A stretch of 64,000 bases of DNA from Clitopilus passeckerianus (lineage: Eukaryota; Basidiomycota; Agaricomycetes; Agaricales; Entolomataceae), in the NCBI GenBank assembly GCA_944990035.1, contig CALYLX010000033.1:186001-250000 (forward strand), given 5' to 3'. Below the pieces are notes generated by a model that saw only the letters and a list, made by a program, of their open reading frames with translations, made no database searches and was not told the DNA's origin. This document shows, piece by piece, positions 11,486 through 24,067 of this stretch. Numbering within the stretch: the first letter of the stretch is position 1; each line of letters opens with the position of its first letter. The position numbers and the translations under genes were made by a program.

Positions 11486-12808
11486 ATGTCAGTAACAACT
11501 TTGGGCTGGGATGAATACCTCTATCCAACAAGCATATCACTTTTACCTGTAATCTTGGTAACATCCGGGATAACAATAGGTAAGCGCATGCTCAGTGTTT
11601 ACCAGCGGGCGCTAATCTCTCTTTCTCCATTGCAGGGGGGACCAGCGGTCTTCTGATCTTGACGACACTAAGTTTCATGTATGTCCGCGGCCGGGGTCCA
11701 CTTTCTCTTCGTGGACCGATCTCACATCTCTTGCTTCTCATACAGCCGTCGGGAAAACCCACGAAATCGCGCGGTTAGGACCACATTCGCAGTGGCCATG
11801 CTGAACCTCATTGCCCTGCTCGGGTTCTGCATCGTCCAAATAGCCTTAGTAACAGATCGCATATCTCATCGAGGATACGATGTGTTTGGGCTTTCTGGTT
11901 GGTTTAAACCTTGGTCTACAAAAGATCTGAGGCAAATTCGCGTGTTCCTTGAACAGATGATGGTGAGAGCAGCTTTTAAGGTTGCCAGAACCCAAGCTTA
12001 CTGGGGAACCACAGATAATAATGGGTGATCTAGTTGTCATCGGTCGAGCAAGAGCCATGTATCCGGATCGACGGTGGATCGGCGTTCTTCTTATTGCCTT
12101 GTGGGTCATTTGCGTAGGTGAGAGCATTGCCGGTCTACGAGTAACACCCAGCTAATAGTAAAGCTTCAAAGGATGGGGTGTGGCATTCTTCGCACTGCTC
12201 TCAGTTGGCATCAACAAGCCCCAGGCGCAATCTTCGCTCATCGCATACGCCTGCGTGTTTGCAGGATGTTCGGCCACTGCCAACTTTGTGGCCACCGGCC
12301 TAATTGCGTTTAAATTATGGTGCTGATCGTCATCTATGTTCTGTGTAACCAGCTCTGACTTTAACCTTCAGGTCTTATCGCCGATTTCTCAGAAAGGAGA
12401 TTGGTCTCCGCCAGCCACGATATACTCGAGTGCAGAAGGCGTTAGCCACCATAGTTGAAACAGGTTGCGTGTATCGCTTTGCTCAGGTACCAAATTCGAT
12501 TGTATTCACCCTTTTGCTTCGAAATTCATTCCAAGCCTTCATTAGATCGCACTTTTCAATGTCGGCATTATCGCAGCTTATGGTACAAGAAAACTCTCAA
12601 TAGGGGTTGCGACGGCTATGCCATTAGTCCACCAAGTATTCTTTATGGTATCCGTAAGCGTTGCATCATGAGCGACTGTTTCTCCTCGTCTAACGGAGAG
12701 TCCTCCCAGGGCCTATATCCTGTGGCCGTGTTTATCCTTCTCAGCATTCAGAGTCATCGCGAGGATCAAATCAGTTTTATAGATCTAGTCAATAGTACCC
12801 GCAAATAA
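11486..12808 (+). CDS. multi-pass membrane protein of a mushroom 7-TM family (possibly decaying)
   Basis: Exons that join in frame: 11486-11579 (MSVTTLGWDEYLYP...), 11636-11678 (GGTSGLLILTTLSF), 11746-11962 and 12015-about 12117. They encode successive hydrophobic segments, including TTFAVAMLNLIALLGFCIVQ and then IIMGDLVVIGRARAMYPDRR. The next exon (about 12160-12325) carries VATGLIAFKLW, followed by SYRRFLRK. This order (TM, D-x-V-V-x-x-R-A...P-D-R-R-W, TM, G-L-I-A-x-K-x-W) is common in agaricomycete 7-TM proteins of unknown function. I could not find a clean acceptor in front of the FKGWGVAFF exon, where TAATAGTAAAG intervenes. The C-terminal third changes frame more than once, so the gene may be decaying. 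The ligand or role is unknown. Confidence 0.5.
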
Positions 12809-13377
12809 TTCAGACCAAACTATCTAGCCGATATAGGGTAAAGGAGGTAATTGGGATTGACTTGAAAGAAAATAGATGCACGTCGAACATTTTCATCGGA
12901 GGCAGCCATGCCCTGAGGCCTGGTGAATGATCGCGCTTTAACAATATACATGTTATGGTACACGGGTATCGACATCTATGCTGGTGCCAGGGACACGATG
13001 TTCCGATGATCCTAAAGCAAACCTCACAGAAGAGGGATACATTACTGATCGTAGAGTAATATCTTCTCTCGGCCATTGTTGGCGGTAATTGTCCCGGTTG
13101 TTGAGCCTGTGAGGAACGTGATATTAGAAGCCTGGGCGATAGTAAAGTCAGGGGATAGGAACAAACACAATCATCAAGAAGAACGCATAGACTGGAAAAG
13201 GTTCAATCGTATACCGCCCTCTGAAGACAGCTAACCTGACCTTTTGAATGTATGAGATATAGACCACCAAATGCTAGCCGTGTAGGGTAGAAGATCATCT
13301 AATGAAGTATCAACAGGTTTGAAGAATCAAAGCTTCGGTATTCTCTTACGAGGATGATGAAAAAGAGTGTGGATAGG

Positions 13378-14990
13378 CTACACGACCCCATTCAGAACTG
13401 CGAACACCAATGAAGTGGGACGGGATATATACCACATAATCGTCCCCGTTATAAAAGACCAGATCATGAGCGACAGGAGGACTCTCCGTGAGTTCGTGCT
13501 AATGATACCATAAAGGCATTCAGCAACGCGAGGATATGTGAAAGTAATAATTAAACCCACTGATCGGTAGAATACTTTTGTCGCCTCTTGTAGAGCATTA
13601 GGGTCATGACAATAGCCATGACCGAGTCCGCGACGCAGTTCGAAGTCTTCCCTGCTAAGAGCAAACGCTACAAGAGGGTCGTAAGAAACCGCTATTCGCA
13701 CTTGGTCTTGGACTACACACGCGGTTGTGGCCCAACTGACGCTGCATTTCGCAGTGACGTCCAGTTGAACTAGAATCAAATGTTATTACAACGATACAGC
13801 CTGCGTGCAAGCGCATGTTATGGAGACACTGACAAGTCAAGGGCATAGGCTACATAGACAGAAAGGGCTCATTAGCTTTTAAACGACCGAATAGAATTGC
13901 AAGCACACTCTGACCTAACACGAGAACTTCATGCAACTGGCAGATCAGCCATGTCTTGGATTTGACAAAGTGAAAATCTGACTCACTCCACGCTGATATT
14001 AGAGGTATAAGCTGATATTCAGGTCAGTATCGATGTCTGTACTCATCAAATACTAAGACTCACAATTAGACTAGCAAACCTTTTGCGGTTTGTGACTGTT
14101 CATGGGATAATCAGCCGACGCTGAAGATAAGGCGCTCGCTCCTTACGTCTCCATATTCGTAGGAAGTAGAAGCTATTGGGTTCGTAGAATCTCAGACGGG
14201 TTCACTTCAGGCGAAGCCCACAGACAGACCCTTCAACAAGCATACAGCAAAGTTCCTGCAAAGGGTAAAAGTTCAGTCTATGTCATGAGTGGCACAGCAG
14301 GTTCGCATACCGCCGTTAGAATATAAGCCTGTTACAACATCGTCAGTTGTCGTCAGTTGCTGCAAAGTTGTAGAGACTTACAAACCCAGTCCTAACATAT
14401 CATGATATTTGAAGTATCAAAGTAACAGACTCTAACGCACCAGTGGGAGCAGTAGAAGTACTGCCCCTTATAAAGCCATGAGCCGGTGAAAGACACGTTC
14501 CACCACCCTAGGTAAGTCAGGAAGATGCCTTGTAGAGTTTCTAACTTGGAGTTGATGAGATTTGCAGTCATCCTCAACCACAAGGCCACTCACCACAAAG
14601 ATGCCAACGACCTGATACATCTTATGATCAGACTTGGTCTCGAGAACAAGAATTCCAGGCTAACCAGAAGTTTCAGCCACCGCCAGTCTTGAGTGAAGCG
14701 TCGAAAATAATAGATGATCTGACTGGTCGTGATTCCATAGAAGCTGACGGCTATGTCAGTGCTTTCCACAAAACAAAACGAAGAGAGATCCAACGTACAC
14801 GCCTGCAACCGTCACTCCGACAATGAACGATCTTATCCCCGCAAGCGTCGACTTTGCGTACTCATACTCGTCGAGCATGCGGGTCGGGTGTAGGGGGCAT
14901 CCAGTACAGAGGAGAAGGCTCTGACGCAACGACACAGGGACGTATTTATGGTCAAGCAACGACATCGGAGCTAATCCGGCGTCAAACGTT
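13378..14990 (-). pseudogene. DUF6534-like 7-TM membrane protein, partly recognisable
   Basis: Minus-strand pieces in the right order for this mushroom family: a first hydrophobic segment (RSFIVGVTVAGV, near 14830), then FYGITTSQIIYYFRRF...WLKLLV (near 14700-14750), and a possible QYFYC segment near 14460. Nearer the 3' end comes ATKVFYRSVGLIITF, and last a segment ending TSLVFAVLNGVV (13378-13440), which resembles the family's usual C-terminal NSLLATLN motif. Only some exon joins are credible and several pieces sit in clashing frames, so I treat it as a decayed gene. It is convergent with the plus-strand membrane-protein gene at 11486-12808. Family assignment is from motif memory and moderately uncertain. 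Confidence 0.4.
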
Positions 14991-15862
14991 AAACCTTTAA
15001 GTGATGTATCCAGGAGAGTACCAGGGACACGGTGCGTGGTACAGGTATCCACTCACCAAGGGGTCCCTTACGAGTCCCTTACTCAGGCTGTTCCTGGAAC
15101 CTCGGCCATTAGGCGTATCGTTCAGCTCAATGGTTGCACGGGAGTCAAATTCGAAGTATGGGGATGGTGTTTCTGAACCTGATGCTTTCCCAGTGGGACG
15201 CATTCATTCACAGAGGATGAAATGGATGAGGACACCAGCTAGTAGTAATGGATAGTGCCCGTGGGGTATCCGCACAATTAACTCGACGGTGGCGAAATGT
15301 TCGATTGATTCAGGAAAGTGACCCTGTTTCCTTTCGTTGACGAAGTTTCTCCTCGGTGCCTGCGAACGTATAAGGAGATAGTACGCCAATGAACTTCTTA
15401 TGAAGTTCACTCGCACACTTGCAAGAAGCTATGATGATGGATGTTTAAGACATGCCTTCAAAACCACGTAACCGAGGCTGCAAATAAGGTATTTATTAGG
15501 CACTCGGAAATCAACGATAAGCGCCGGATACTGTTCTCTAACTTCAACTTACCTGTCAATGTGGTCAATGGCCAAAATACGACGTTTACAGAAGCAAGAC
15601 TTTCTGTCCTTGTCCATCTGATAGTAATACGAGGGTTCTTCGAGTTCCTGTCCACGTTGCTCTCTCCGAGAAGAACCATCTCGCCATGCATGTGCATCTT
15701 GGCCATTGGACCGCCAGAGTGCGATGGTGCGCACTGGCGGGCCGCCAACGTTTTCCGGACCCATCATTTGACAAGTCATGACATATGATATTCTCCTGTT
15801 ATCTTCTTGGTATAAATGTCATACGGCGTACGAATTCCTGCAAGTGACGACTCCAACCCAAC
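14991..15862. other. intergenic region with TATA box
   Basis: No gene recognised; overlapping short open frames on both strands near 15440-15790 look like chance. A TATAAAT at 15811-15817 lies about 45 bp upstream of the plus-strand ATG at 15863 and is a plausible core promoter for that gene. Confidence 0.4.
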
Positions 15863-17309
15863 ATGATACAAACCTTTGATCGACTCTATGCAGTTTGTTT
15901 CTTGTCTATTTTGCTGGCATTAGCGAAAGCACAAACACAAGGTACTTTTAGTATCCTGACGTACAACGTTGCTGGCCTTCCAAGTGCGTATCTAAAGGTC
16001 ACGGTTGCATATAAGATACCTGAAATATACCCCTTGCCCTCTAGGTATCCTCTCATCATCAGACCCCGTCAAAAACACGCCCTTGATTTCTCCCCGCCTC
16101 GCAGCTTACGACGTCATTCACGTACAAGAGGATTTCAACTCCCATGCCGCACTGTACGCCTCTGACAATCACCCCTACCGCACCCCAACCTCCGGTGGGG
16201 CAGGTATCGGCTCTGGTCTAAACACCCTCTCGGTTTTCGGCTACATCGACTTCACGCGCACCGCTTGGACTGACTGTAACCTAAACAGTGGAGATTGCCT
16301 CACTCCAAAGGGGTTCACGTATATGCGGGCGAAGGTCTCAACTGGGCTCTGGGTCGACTTTTATAACCTGCATACGGACGCTGGGTCCGATGACGGGGAT
16401 ATCAGCGCACGAGCGAAGAACTTCGCGCAGGTGTCAGCGTTCATGAAAGTCTTGTCTGCGGGGATGCCAGTCATCACCATGGGGGACACAAATGCGAGGT
16501 ATACGAGGTTGGGTGACTCTGACTCGTTGAGGACGTTCGTGGCCACGAACGGACTGACGGATTCTTGGGTGAAGAATATTCGCAGTGACACCCCTCCGGA
16601 GGCGGGTTCTGCAGCTCTTGTTTGCCCATTCCCATTCCCCGAAGGATCATCTCAGACAACTATGGTTTCCTGCGAGGTCGTGGACAAAATTTTCGTTCGT
16701 TCCAGTGCGGCATTAGCATCATTCCAGCCGACTACTTTCACGAATGAAAACGATGCATTTCTCAACGCTACGAACTATCCCCTTAGTGATCACTATCCCG
16801 ACTCCTCTCGGATATCATGGTCTCTATCCTCCTCTCTTCGCCTTGGTGATCCCATTGGCGGGCCTCATGGCGACCCGTATAACGATCTCGCGGCTGCGCT
16901 TTCCAGTGGGTCCAACGTCCCCAAGCTGACTGCGATCACCATCCGTGCAGCGAACCGTGTCGATGCTCTCTCCTACACGCTTTCATACAACAATGGGACG
17001 ACGGCAACCATCAGTCATGGTGGCACCGGAGGAAATCCAGCCACCCTCTCCCTAGGATCAGGAGAGCGAATTGTTCAGGTGAAGGCTTGCGGTGCGGAAT
17101 ATCAGGATCACACGAGGGTGTTCTTCGTTTCGTTCACGACTAGTACTGGAAGGACCCTTCAAGGTGGCGTAGAAACGGGTGACTGCACTACGCAGTCTGT
17201 GCCAAGTGATGCTGGAGCTGGAGGGAAGGCGTGGGGTCTGGCTGGTTTCTGGGGACGAAGTGGGGATGAAGTTGATCGTGCTGCTCCTATCTGGGGAGCA
17301 GCTTACTAA
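15863..17309 (+). CDS. secreted endonuclease/exonuclease/phosphatase-fold protein with C-terminal jacalin-like lectin domain
   Basis: Two exons, 15863-15983 and 16045-17309 (intron 61 nt), giving 461 aa. The N-terminus is a signal peptide (hydrophobic AVCFLSILLALAKAQ). Residues about 30-290 match the Mg-dependent endonuclease/exonuclease/phosphatase fold seen in sphingomyelinases and secreted DNase-like enzymes. Visible elements are ILTYNVAGLP (metal Asn), VIHVQEDF (metal Glu), DFYNLHTDAG (His), MGDTNARYTR (Asp/Asn pair) and SDHYP (terminal Asp-His pair). From about residue 305 comes GDPYNDL, a Ser/Thr-rich beta segment (ITIRAANRVDALSYTLSYNN), the GGTGG loop and GRTLQGG, as in jacalin-type lectins. 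The last 40 residues resume the lectin fold (AGGKAWGLAGFWGRSGDEVD). I infer an exported hydrolase targeted to a glycan-bearing surface. The substrate (phospholipid or nucleic acid) cannot be told from sequence. Confidence 0.8.
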
Positions 17310-18441
17310 AGCCTCAGAAGAGACAATCGATTACTATAGGATATTATCAACGTACATTTTTCTAGAGAATATGAGTATCATAGATGATACCCTATAATCT
17401 TATCTCACTCGGCATGTCCTTCGGCTCCATTTGAGTTTGGCGAATGCGTCATCACGCCCTCGGGCCTCACGCCGAGGCATGGCGGTGGCCACGACTTGTA
17501 GCAACAAGGAACCCGAGGTGCGACAGGGTAGGCTTGCTTGCGAACCGCGAGCAAATTAGTTGGATAGCCTCAAGCTCCAGCGCAGCAGCTTTCCAGTCAT
17601 GGTTAGACTAGAGGGTAACATGTTTGTGATATTCATCAAGCAGTTCGTTGTCCATAGTCAAATGTTACAGCCGAAGGGAGTGCAGCTCAGCTATAATGAC
17701 TGCGAAGGCAGGCTCAGGTACGGAATGTGTCTAGTCCCTTGATGGATGAGCAACTTAAAACAGTCCATGGTGACGACAGCGCTGGGAGTTTTAGAGTTGT
17801 GAACTCTACCAAAAGCTGTTCAGATAAAGGTTAGAGGAGACGGAGGGTAAAGATGCGAGATTGTCGAGATCATGCGCAGCCAAATGTGTAGATGTAAGCT
17901 GTGATTTGAATGTTCGGCATTCGCAACGACGGCGACGGATTACAATTGAGGCAGCGATTTCGCCGTCTTGGTCCGAAAATATTGCTCCCTTATTGAGTTG
18001 ATCCTAACATCGCTGGAACAAATATCCGACGTTTCAGCTGATGGTGCAAGGAACTCTCTGAAATTCTTGCCCTTCGAATTCTTGTTGGTGAAGTTGACAT
18101 CGATGAACACGTCGTCTTTTAGATAGAAGACATAACGGCGGCCGAAAAGACCATGTTGAACTGGAGAAGGATGATAACCGGGATGATCTAGTGACAATGG
18201 ATGTGCGGCTGAGGCTGTGCAACTCTGGATAACTGTGTGGGAGCAACCCACATGCGTGCTTCATCAGCAAGCCCGACTCATGGGAATACGGGGTACGTAC
18301 ATCAACGGTTCGGCCTTGGGTTTGGATCACATTGACCTTCGTGACAAACGGTGATTATGACAGATCTCGAAAGCTCTTACTTGTCCTGAGTTTCCGCCGG
18401 AACCATCCTTTCTTCTTCCCCCGCCACGACCCCGGACGCCC
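17310..18441. other. intergenic region
   Basis: About 1.1 kb between the secreted hydrolase and the first flippase. A minus-strand frame of 103 codons (17940-18251) has no recognisable domain. Nothing else can be supported; it should contain the promoter of the P4-ATPase gene. Confidence 0.35.
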
Positions 18442-21400
18442 ATGGCGAGCGCAAAACATCCTGGTGCGCTTGCTAGATGGTACGCTCGATTTGCTGCCTT
18501 CGATGTCGCAGCTCTCTTCGCCCGGACGCGAGAACCTGGCCCTCCAAGAACCGTCTATGTCCACGAGGACCTGCCTCCGAGCTATCTCGACCACAAGGGC
18601 AAGGTCAAACACGAACATGTCTATGCAACTAATCAGGTTATAACATCCAAATACACTGTCATCACCTTTCTTCCACGGAATCTACTAGAGCAGTTCAGGC
18701 GTGTAGCAAATATGTGAGTACCGAATGAAGTCTTCTTTGGGCACGCACACCCCTAACTCCGATTCAGATTTTTCTTGGTTATTGCCATCCTCCAATTTTT
18801 CCCAAAATTCTCGACTATATCCCCTGCAGTCGCCATCCTCCCCCTCATCATCATCGTCGTCGTTACTGCGGTCAAGGATGGGTATGAAGATATCAAGCGG
18901 CATCAGTCCGACCAGCGTGTAAATTACAGCAAAGTACGGGTTCTAGGCGGAAGTGACTGGAAGAATCCCAATGCCATGCAAGCCAAAAGCAAGACCTTCG
19001 TACGGGCGCTAACACGTGGAGGCTCTTCTTCGAATGCGGATATCGAATATGACGGCGAGGGTCCTGATTTAGACGATGAAAAAGCAGGCATTCAGGGTCC
19101 ACACTGGAGAAAGATACATTGGGAGGATTTGAAAGTTGGGGATTTTGTGAAGCTTGTAGAGGGAGAGTCATTCCCGGCGGACATCCTTATCTGTTCGACC
19201 TCGGAAGAAGAGGATGTAGCCTTTGTGGAGACAAAGAATCTGGACGGAGAGACCAATCTCAAATCCCGGAACGCTGTTGCTTCGCTAACTCACCTACGAG
19301 ACGCCAAATCTTGCGCAAATAGGAATAACGCCTTCCACATCAACTGCGACAAGCCTGATACCGACATGTACCGACTTAAAGCCAATGTCGAAGCCAACGG
19401 AGCAGTCCAGCCGGTCGACCTATCGATGACCTTACTAAGAGGCACAGTTCTGAGGAACACGGCATGGGCTATCGGAGTGGTCCTTTACACTGGCTACGAC
19501 ACGAAAATCATCCTCAACTCAGGCGGAACTCCCAGTAAGCGAAGCAAGGTTGAGAGGCAGATGAACCCCCAAGTGTAAGTTCTTCCAGATTGTGCGTCAA
19601 CAGAAGCTCATTTCTTGTTCCAGCTTCGTCAACCTCGCTATTCTGGCTGTCCTGTCTGTTGTGTGCGCCATAGCCGACTCAGTACTCGAACACTATTACT
19701 TCCCTCGCGAGGCGCCTTGGCTGTATGGTGACATTTACGGCGACGATAACCCCAGTATCAACGGACTCATCACTTTGATCTATTCCGTCTTGACGTACGT
19801 GCTTCATTCCGACCTTGGGTGCCGTTATCTTATGTCTATTATAGTTTCCAAATTCTCGTTCCAATTTCGCTCTACATCTCTATCGAAATCGTACGAACTG
19901 CCCAGGCAGTCTTTATCTACCTCGATTCCGATATCAGGTATGAGAAGACTGGGCAAGGCACCATTTGCAAAAGCTGGAATCTGTCGGACGATCTCGGTCA
20001 AATCGAATATATCTTCTCTGACAAGACGGGAACTTTGACCCAGGCAAGTGTTTATTTATATTTCCCCTGCAGATCCACCACTGACTATTTTATTAGAACT
20101 CTATGGTGTTCCGGCAATGTTCAATTGGTGGTAAAGCCTACCGAGGCGATGAGGATGTGACATCCATGGGAGCCACAGACTCAGTCAAGGCCCTGAAATA
20201 TGCCAAGTCGAATCCGGAAGAGCCAGTCGAAGTCAATGTCTGGGATTCTACGGCAGCTTCCACCAGCTCCCGCATGGATGATAGCCCGGATAGCAGGTTC
20301 AAAGCACCATCAACCGCCACTGCCGATGTCACAGAGCACTTCAAGGATTCCACCCTCCTCCATGATCTTGAAGAGGCTGTCAGTGATGATCCGAATCCTG
20401 AGAATGCCCAGCATCATCGCCTCCTCAACGGTTTCTTCACCGTTCTTGGATTGTGCCACACCGTCCTCACCTCTACCGACCCAGATACCGGCAAGATCGA
20501 GTATAAAGCTCAGTCTCCTGACGAAGCTGCTTTGGTTCAGGCCGCCGCCGATTGTGGTTTCGTTTTCTGTGGTCGTGAGAAGGAGATCGTCTCACTGCGA
20601 ACGCCGTCCTCCGCACCAGATGTTGAGCGATATGAACTGCTCAATATTTTGGAGTTCACGAGTGCAAGGAAGAGGATGAGCGTGGTGTTGAGGAAACTTG
20701 ATGATGACCATAGGCTATTCTTGCTCAGCAAAGGCGCCGACAATGTTATCTTCCAGAGGCTGAAGGAGAGCGAGCGGCCGCTTATGGATGAGACGGAGGA
20801 GCATCTGAGCGAGTTCGCTAACCAGGGCCTGAGGACACTGACACTGGCATACAAGGTTATCTCTGGTGGGTTTCCACGCTCTTCCTTCCAAAACATGATT
20901 CTCACCATCTGACAGAGGAATACTACCACGAATGGAGTGAACGCTACCACGAGGCTACTATTGCCATGGACAACCGTGAAGAGAAGATCGAGGCTGTCTC
21001 TGACGAGCTCGAGCAAGACCTTCGTCTGCTTGGAGCCACTGCCATCGAGGATCGCCTCCAGGACGGCGTTCCCGAGGCTATTGCGGATCTGAAGAAGGCT
21101 GGCATCAAGATATGGGTGGCGACTGGAGATAAGCTTGAGACCGCCATTGGTCTGTGTCCCTTCGTCCTGACATCTCTCTTCTGAGCTAATACATCTTCTG
21201 TTACTAGCTATTGGTCGCAGTACCAACCTCATCGCCAGTGATTCCAATATCATCATTGTTCGCGGCAGCAACCAGCCAGGAAAACCTACCATACACCAAC
21301 AAATGGTGCAGGCCATGGAACAGTTCTTTCCCGAGCACTCCATTGACCAGGAGTTGAGACCTAGAGCATCAACGTCTTCTCGCGACATTCCCCTCCGGCG

Positions 21401-23328
21401 AATGTCCACGAGTTCAGTCTTTTCCATCGTCGGTGCTGGGAATGGTGAGCGTCCTGGTGGATTTATTCTGGTCGTTGACGGCGCCGCTCTTCTGCACGTA
21501 AGCCATATCCACATGATGATTGTGACCATATTCTCACTCGTGCTTGCAGGCTTTTGAGAATGACCAGAGTAGAGAACTGCTGCTCCAACTTTCTACACTC
21601 TGTGAAGCTGTTGTCTGCTGTCGAGTCTCGCCATTGCAGAAAGCACTCATTGTCAAGCTTGTCAAGGACGGCCTTGGGGCAATGTGCTTGGCAATCGGAG
21701 ACGGTGCAAACGACGTTAGTATGATTCAGGCTGCGGATGTTGGCGTTGGTATCTCGGGCGAAGAGGGTCTTCAAGCCGTCAACTCGTCGGACTACGCTAT
21801 TGGTCAGGTTAGTGACAAACACCTTAATCTGTTTGAACCCATTTTGAACCCTTGTACAATAGTTCCGCTTCCTCAAAAAGCTTCTCCTGGTCCATGGGCA
21901 TTGGTCGTATGCACGCAATGGCACTATGTGCGTACATCCTTCCTTGTCTAGAAAGGATATCACTGATATACGTTTGCCTAGGATTCTGAATTTCTTCTAC
22001 AAGAACATCGTCCCCGTCTTCGTGTTATGGTGGTTCCAGATTTACTCAGGCTGGAGTGGTTATTTGTGAGACGCCTTACTTGCGACTTGGATGCACTTGC
22101 TGACTCTGGCCTAGCGTTTTCGACTACGTTTATATTCTCTTCTGGAATTCGCTCTGGACAGTGCTGCCTGTCATCGGATTGGGCCTCTTCGATCGCTTCC
22201 TTGGTAGGTCGTCTGCTTTATGCATATCAAAGCTGTACTAACGCGTCATCTCAGAATCGGAAGTTTTGATGAGCGTTCCTCAGCTATACCACTTTGGTCG
22301 AAGAGGAACTTGGTTTGGGATTAACAAGTTCTTGGCCTACGCCTTTGATGGTGTCTTCCAAGTACGTCCATTCACTTTTGGTATATGCACGCCCACTAAA
22401 TATTTTTCGCAGTCTGTCATCGTATTCTTTTTCATAGCATATACTTACTGGACGACTTCTACTCGCACTGATGGTTATCAAGTTTCGATGTATGAGTTCT
22501 CCACAGTCCGTAACTTTTCAGTCTCTTGCAAGACCTTTATCTCACAACCCTTTCAGGTCATGGCCGTCGTTGCAGTGATGATTGCAGATATTTATGCTGG
22601 CCTAAATGCTACCGCCTGGACAATACCACTTTGGCTTACAATCCTGTTCGGCATCGTTGTCGTTTGGGGCTTTACAGTACGCTCTTCATCTCAAATCTAA
22701 CTTTTCGACATGCTAATGCCTCGTGTAGATTGTCTACTCTCTCATCTCCCCTGGATATGCCATCACCTCTCTCTACGGCAACTACTACTACCTCCTCACG
22801 TCAGCCTACTTCTGGTTATGCATTCCCCTTGTCTTCTTCCTCGCCCTCGGCCCGCGCATCATCTTCAAGGCGTGGAAGTTTGGTTACGCTCCGGACGACA
22901 TCGACCTCATTCGCTACGTCTATAAGCAAGATCCCAATTACGACTTTTCCCGTCTGGACACTTCGGATATCACCCCCTTGAGGCAAATCCACAATCCCTC
23001 AGCGCTGCGTTCGGGTGCTTTCGAGAGCACAGAAACCGTCAATGTGCGCCGCCCCAAGAGGGACTCTCGCGCTCCCAGCAGGGTAGACATGGCCACGGGC
23101 GTTACATCAGTTGACCGTGGATTCGACTTTGCAGCTGAGGAGAATGGCGTTGCAATGAGGAGGATGCAGAGCCATCTCTCTGAAGCGAGAGCAAGCAGTC
23201 GCAATCTTCCGAGAAAATCTTCAAAATCTTCAGTGAAGAAAGGGAAGGAGGCATTCTCGCGCGTGTTCTCGTTGAAGAGAGTTACAAAACGACCATCGAT
23301 ACTCAGGAGAAGTGAAGCGGATACATAG
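18442..23328 (+). CDS. P4-type ATPase, phospholipid flippase (copy 1)
   Basis: Moves phospholipids from the outer to the cytosolic leaflet, normally with a Cdc50-type partner. Fifteen exons: 18442-18713, 18768-19574, 19624-19794, 19845-20043, 20097-20865, 20916-21149, 21208-21497, 21550-21807, 21863-21927, 21982-22065, 22115-22203, 22255-22361, 22413-22505, 22557-22676 and 22729-23328. Together they give 4158 nt, 1385 aa. Seen: DGETNLK (actuator domain), the P4 hallmark PISL in TM4, DKTGTLTQ with the phosphorylated Asp near residue 476, KGADNVI (nucleotide domain), ATGDKLETA and [11 protein letters not shown] (about 964), then the C-terminal TM bundle and a basic Ser/Arg-rich tail. Length and the [18 protein letters not shown] context fit Dnf1/Dnf2-like fungal flippases. 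The fourth intron begins GC, not GT. It is tail to tail with its paralog at 24972-30086. Confidence 0.92.
20044..20096 (+). other. GC-AG intron in flippase copy 1
   Basis: The intron directly after the codons for DKTGTLTQ starts gcaagt and ends ttattag. The frame is restored exactly to NSMVFRQ, as in all P4-ATPases. The matching intron of copy 2 (28213-28267) starts with GT. GC-AG introns are a known minor U2 class. Confidence 0.8.
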
Positions 23329-23621
23329 ACTTATTGCATAGAACCCTCCATTTATTCACGATATTTGTACGAATCTATTTATGATGTAGCCTTATCACTC
23401 ACTCCCTGTTGTTTTGTATTCGCTCACCTATCACTGATTCTATTATTCTTTCATACATTCCGGGAAATGGGGACGACTTCCAGAAGCTCCTCAAAGAACC
23501 TGAGTGCAGTGCAGATATCTGGATTGTTGTAGTCATAGAGTAGGACAAGGCTTGATACAGGTGGTCCGCTGCCACTATTAGAAGTACGATTTGCTTGATC
23601 ATTCCACTTGTTTTAACCAGT

Positions 23622-24067
23622 TCACTTGAGGTCGCTCTCGAGGAATGGGTCACCAATATCTGAAAAGGGATCAGAGCGGGTCAGATGAAGGAACAAAGTG
23701 GAGGACTACCTTTTCTGAGCTGCTCTACTAGACCAACGTCAACGAGCTCCCTTTCCTCTCGTGCTTTCTCCCGCTTTTCTATCGCGGACTCCGACCATCC
23801 TACAGAGTTGCTATGGCTCACACCAGCGCCGCGAGGTCCATGATCACCCTTCCGTCTGGATTTTGAATCGCGATTGGACGAGGATGAGAAGCTTGGTCCA
23901 CCAGGCAAGCGGCGCTTGGATCCTTGCAAGGTTCTCTGAATCTGCGTGGCGAAATCGATTATCTGATGCGAGGCATTGGAAACGGGCCCGGAGACCTCTT
24001 CGGGGGGAGGCGAGCTCTCTGAGTCGGTCGAGATGGGAGAACCTTCGTCTGGTGAATGCATCGTCAA
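23622..24067 (-). CDS. small hydrophilic protein of unknown function
   Basis: Two exons, 24067-23710 and 23659-23622, with a 50-nt GT..AG intron, giving 131 aa. The N-terminal half is rich in Ser, Pro and acidic residues. The middle holds a helix (SHQIIDFATQIQRTLQGS) and then a basic Ser/Arg-rich stretch (KRRLPGG...SRRKGDHGPRG). The C-terminal helix (EKREKAREERELVDVGLVEQLRK) ends in DIGDPFLESDLK. I do not recognise the family. Splicing to a compact conserved-looking C-terminus makes it likely to be a real gene. It lies between the 3' ends of the two P4-ATPase genes, convergent with copy 1 (about 290 bp between stops). Confidence 0.5.

Noticed and set aside
20537..21529. A 330-codon minus-strand open frame
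   Set aside because: It lies entirely antisense to exons of flippase copy 1; the opposite strand carries the conserved P4-ATPase sequence, so the open frame is a by-product of codon choice.
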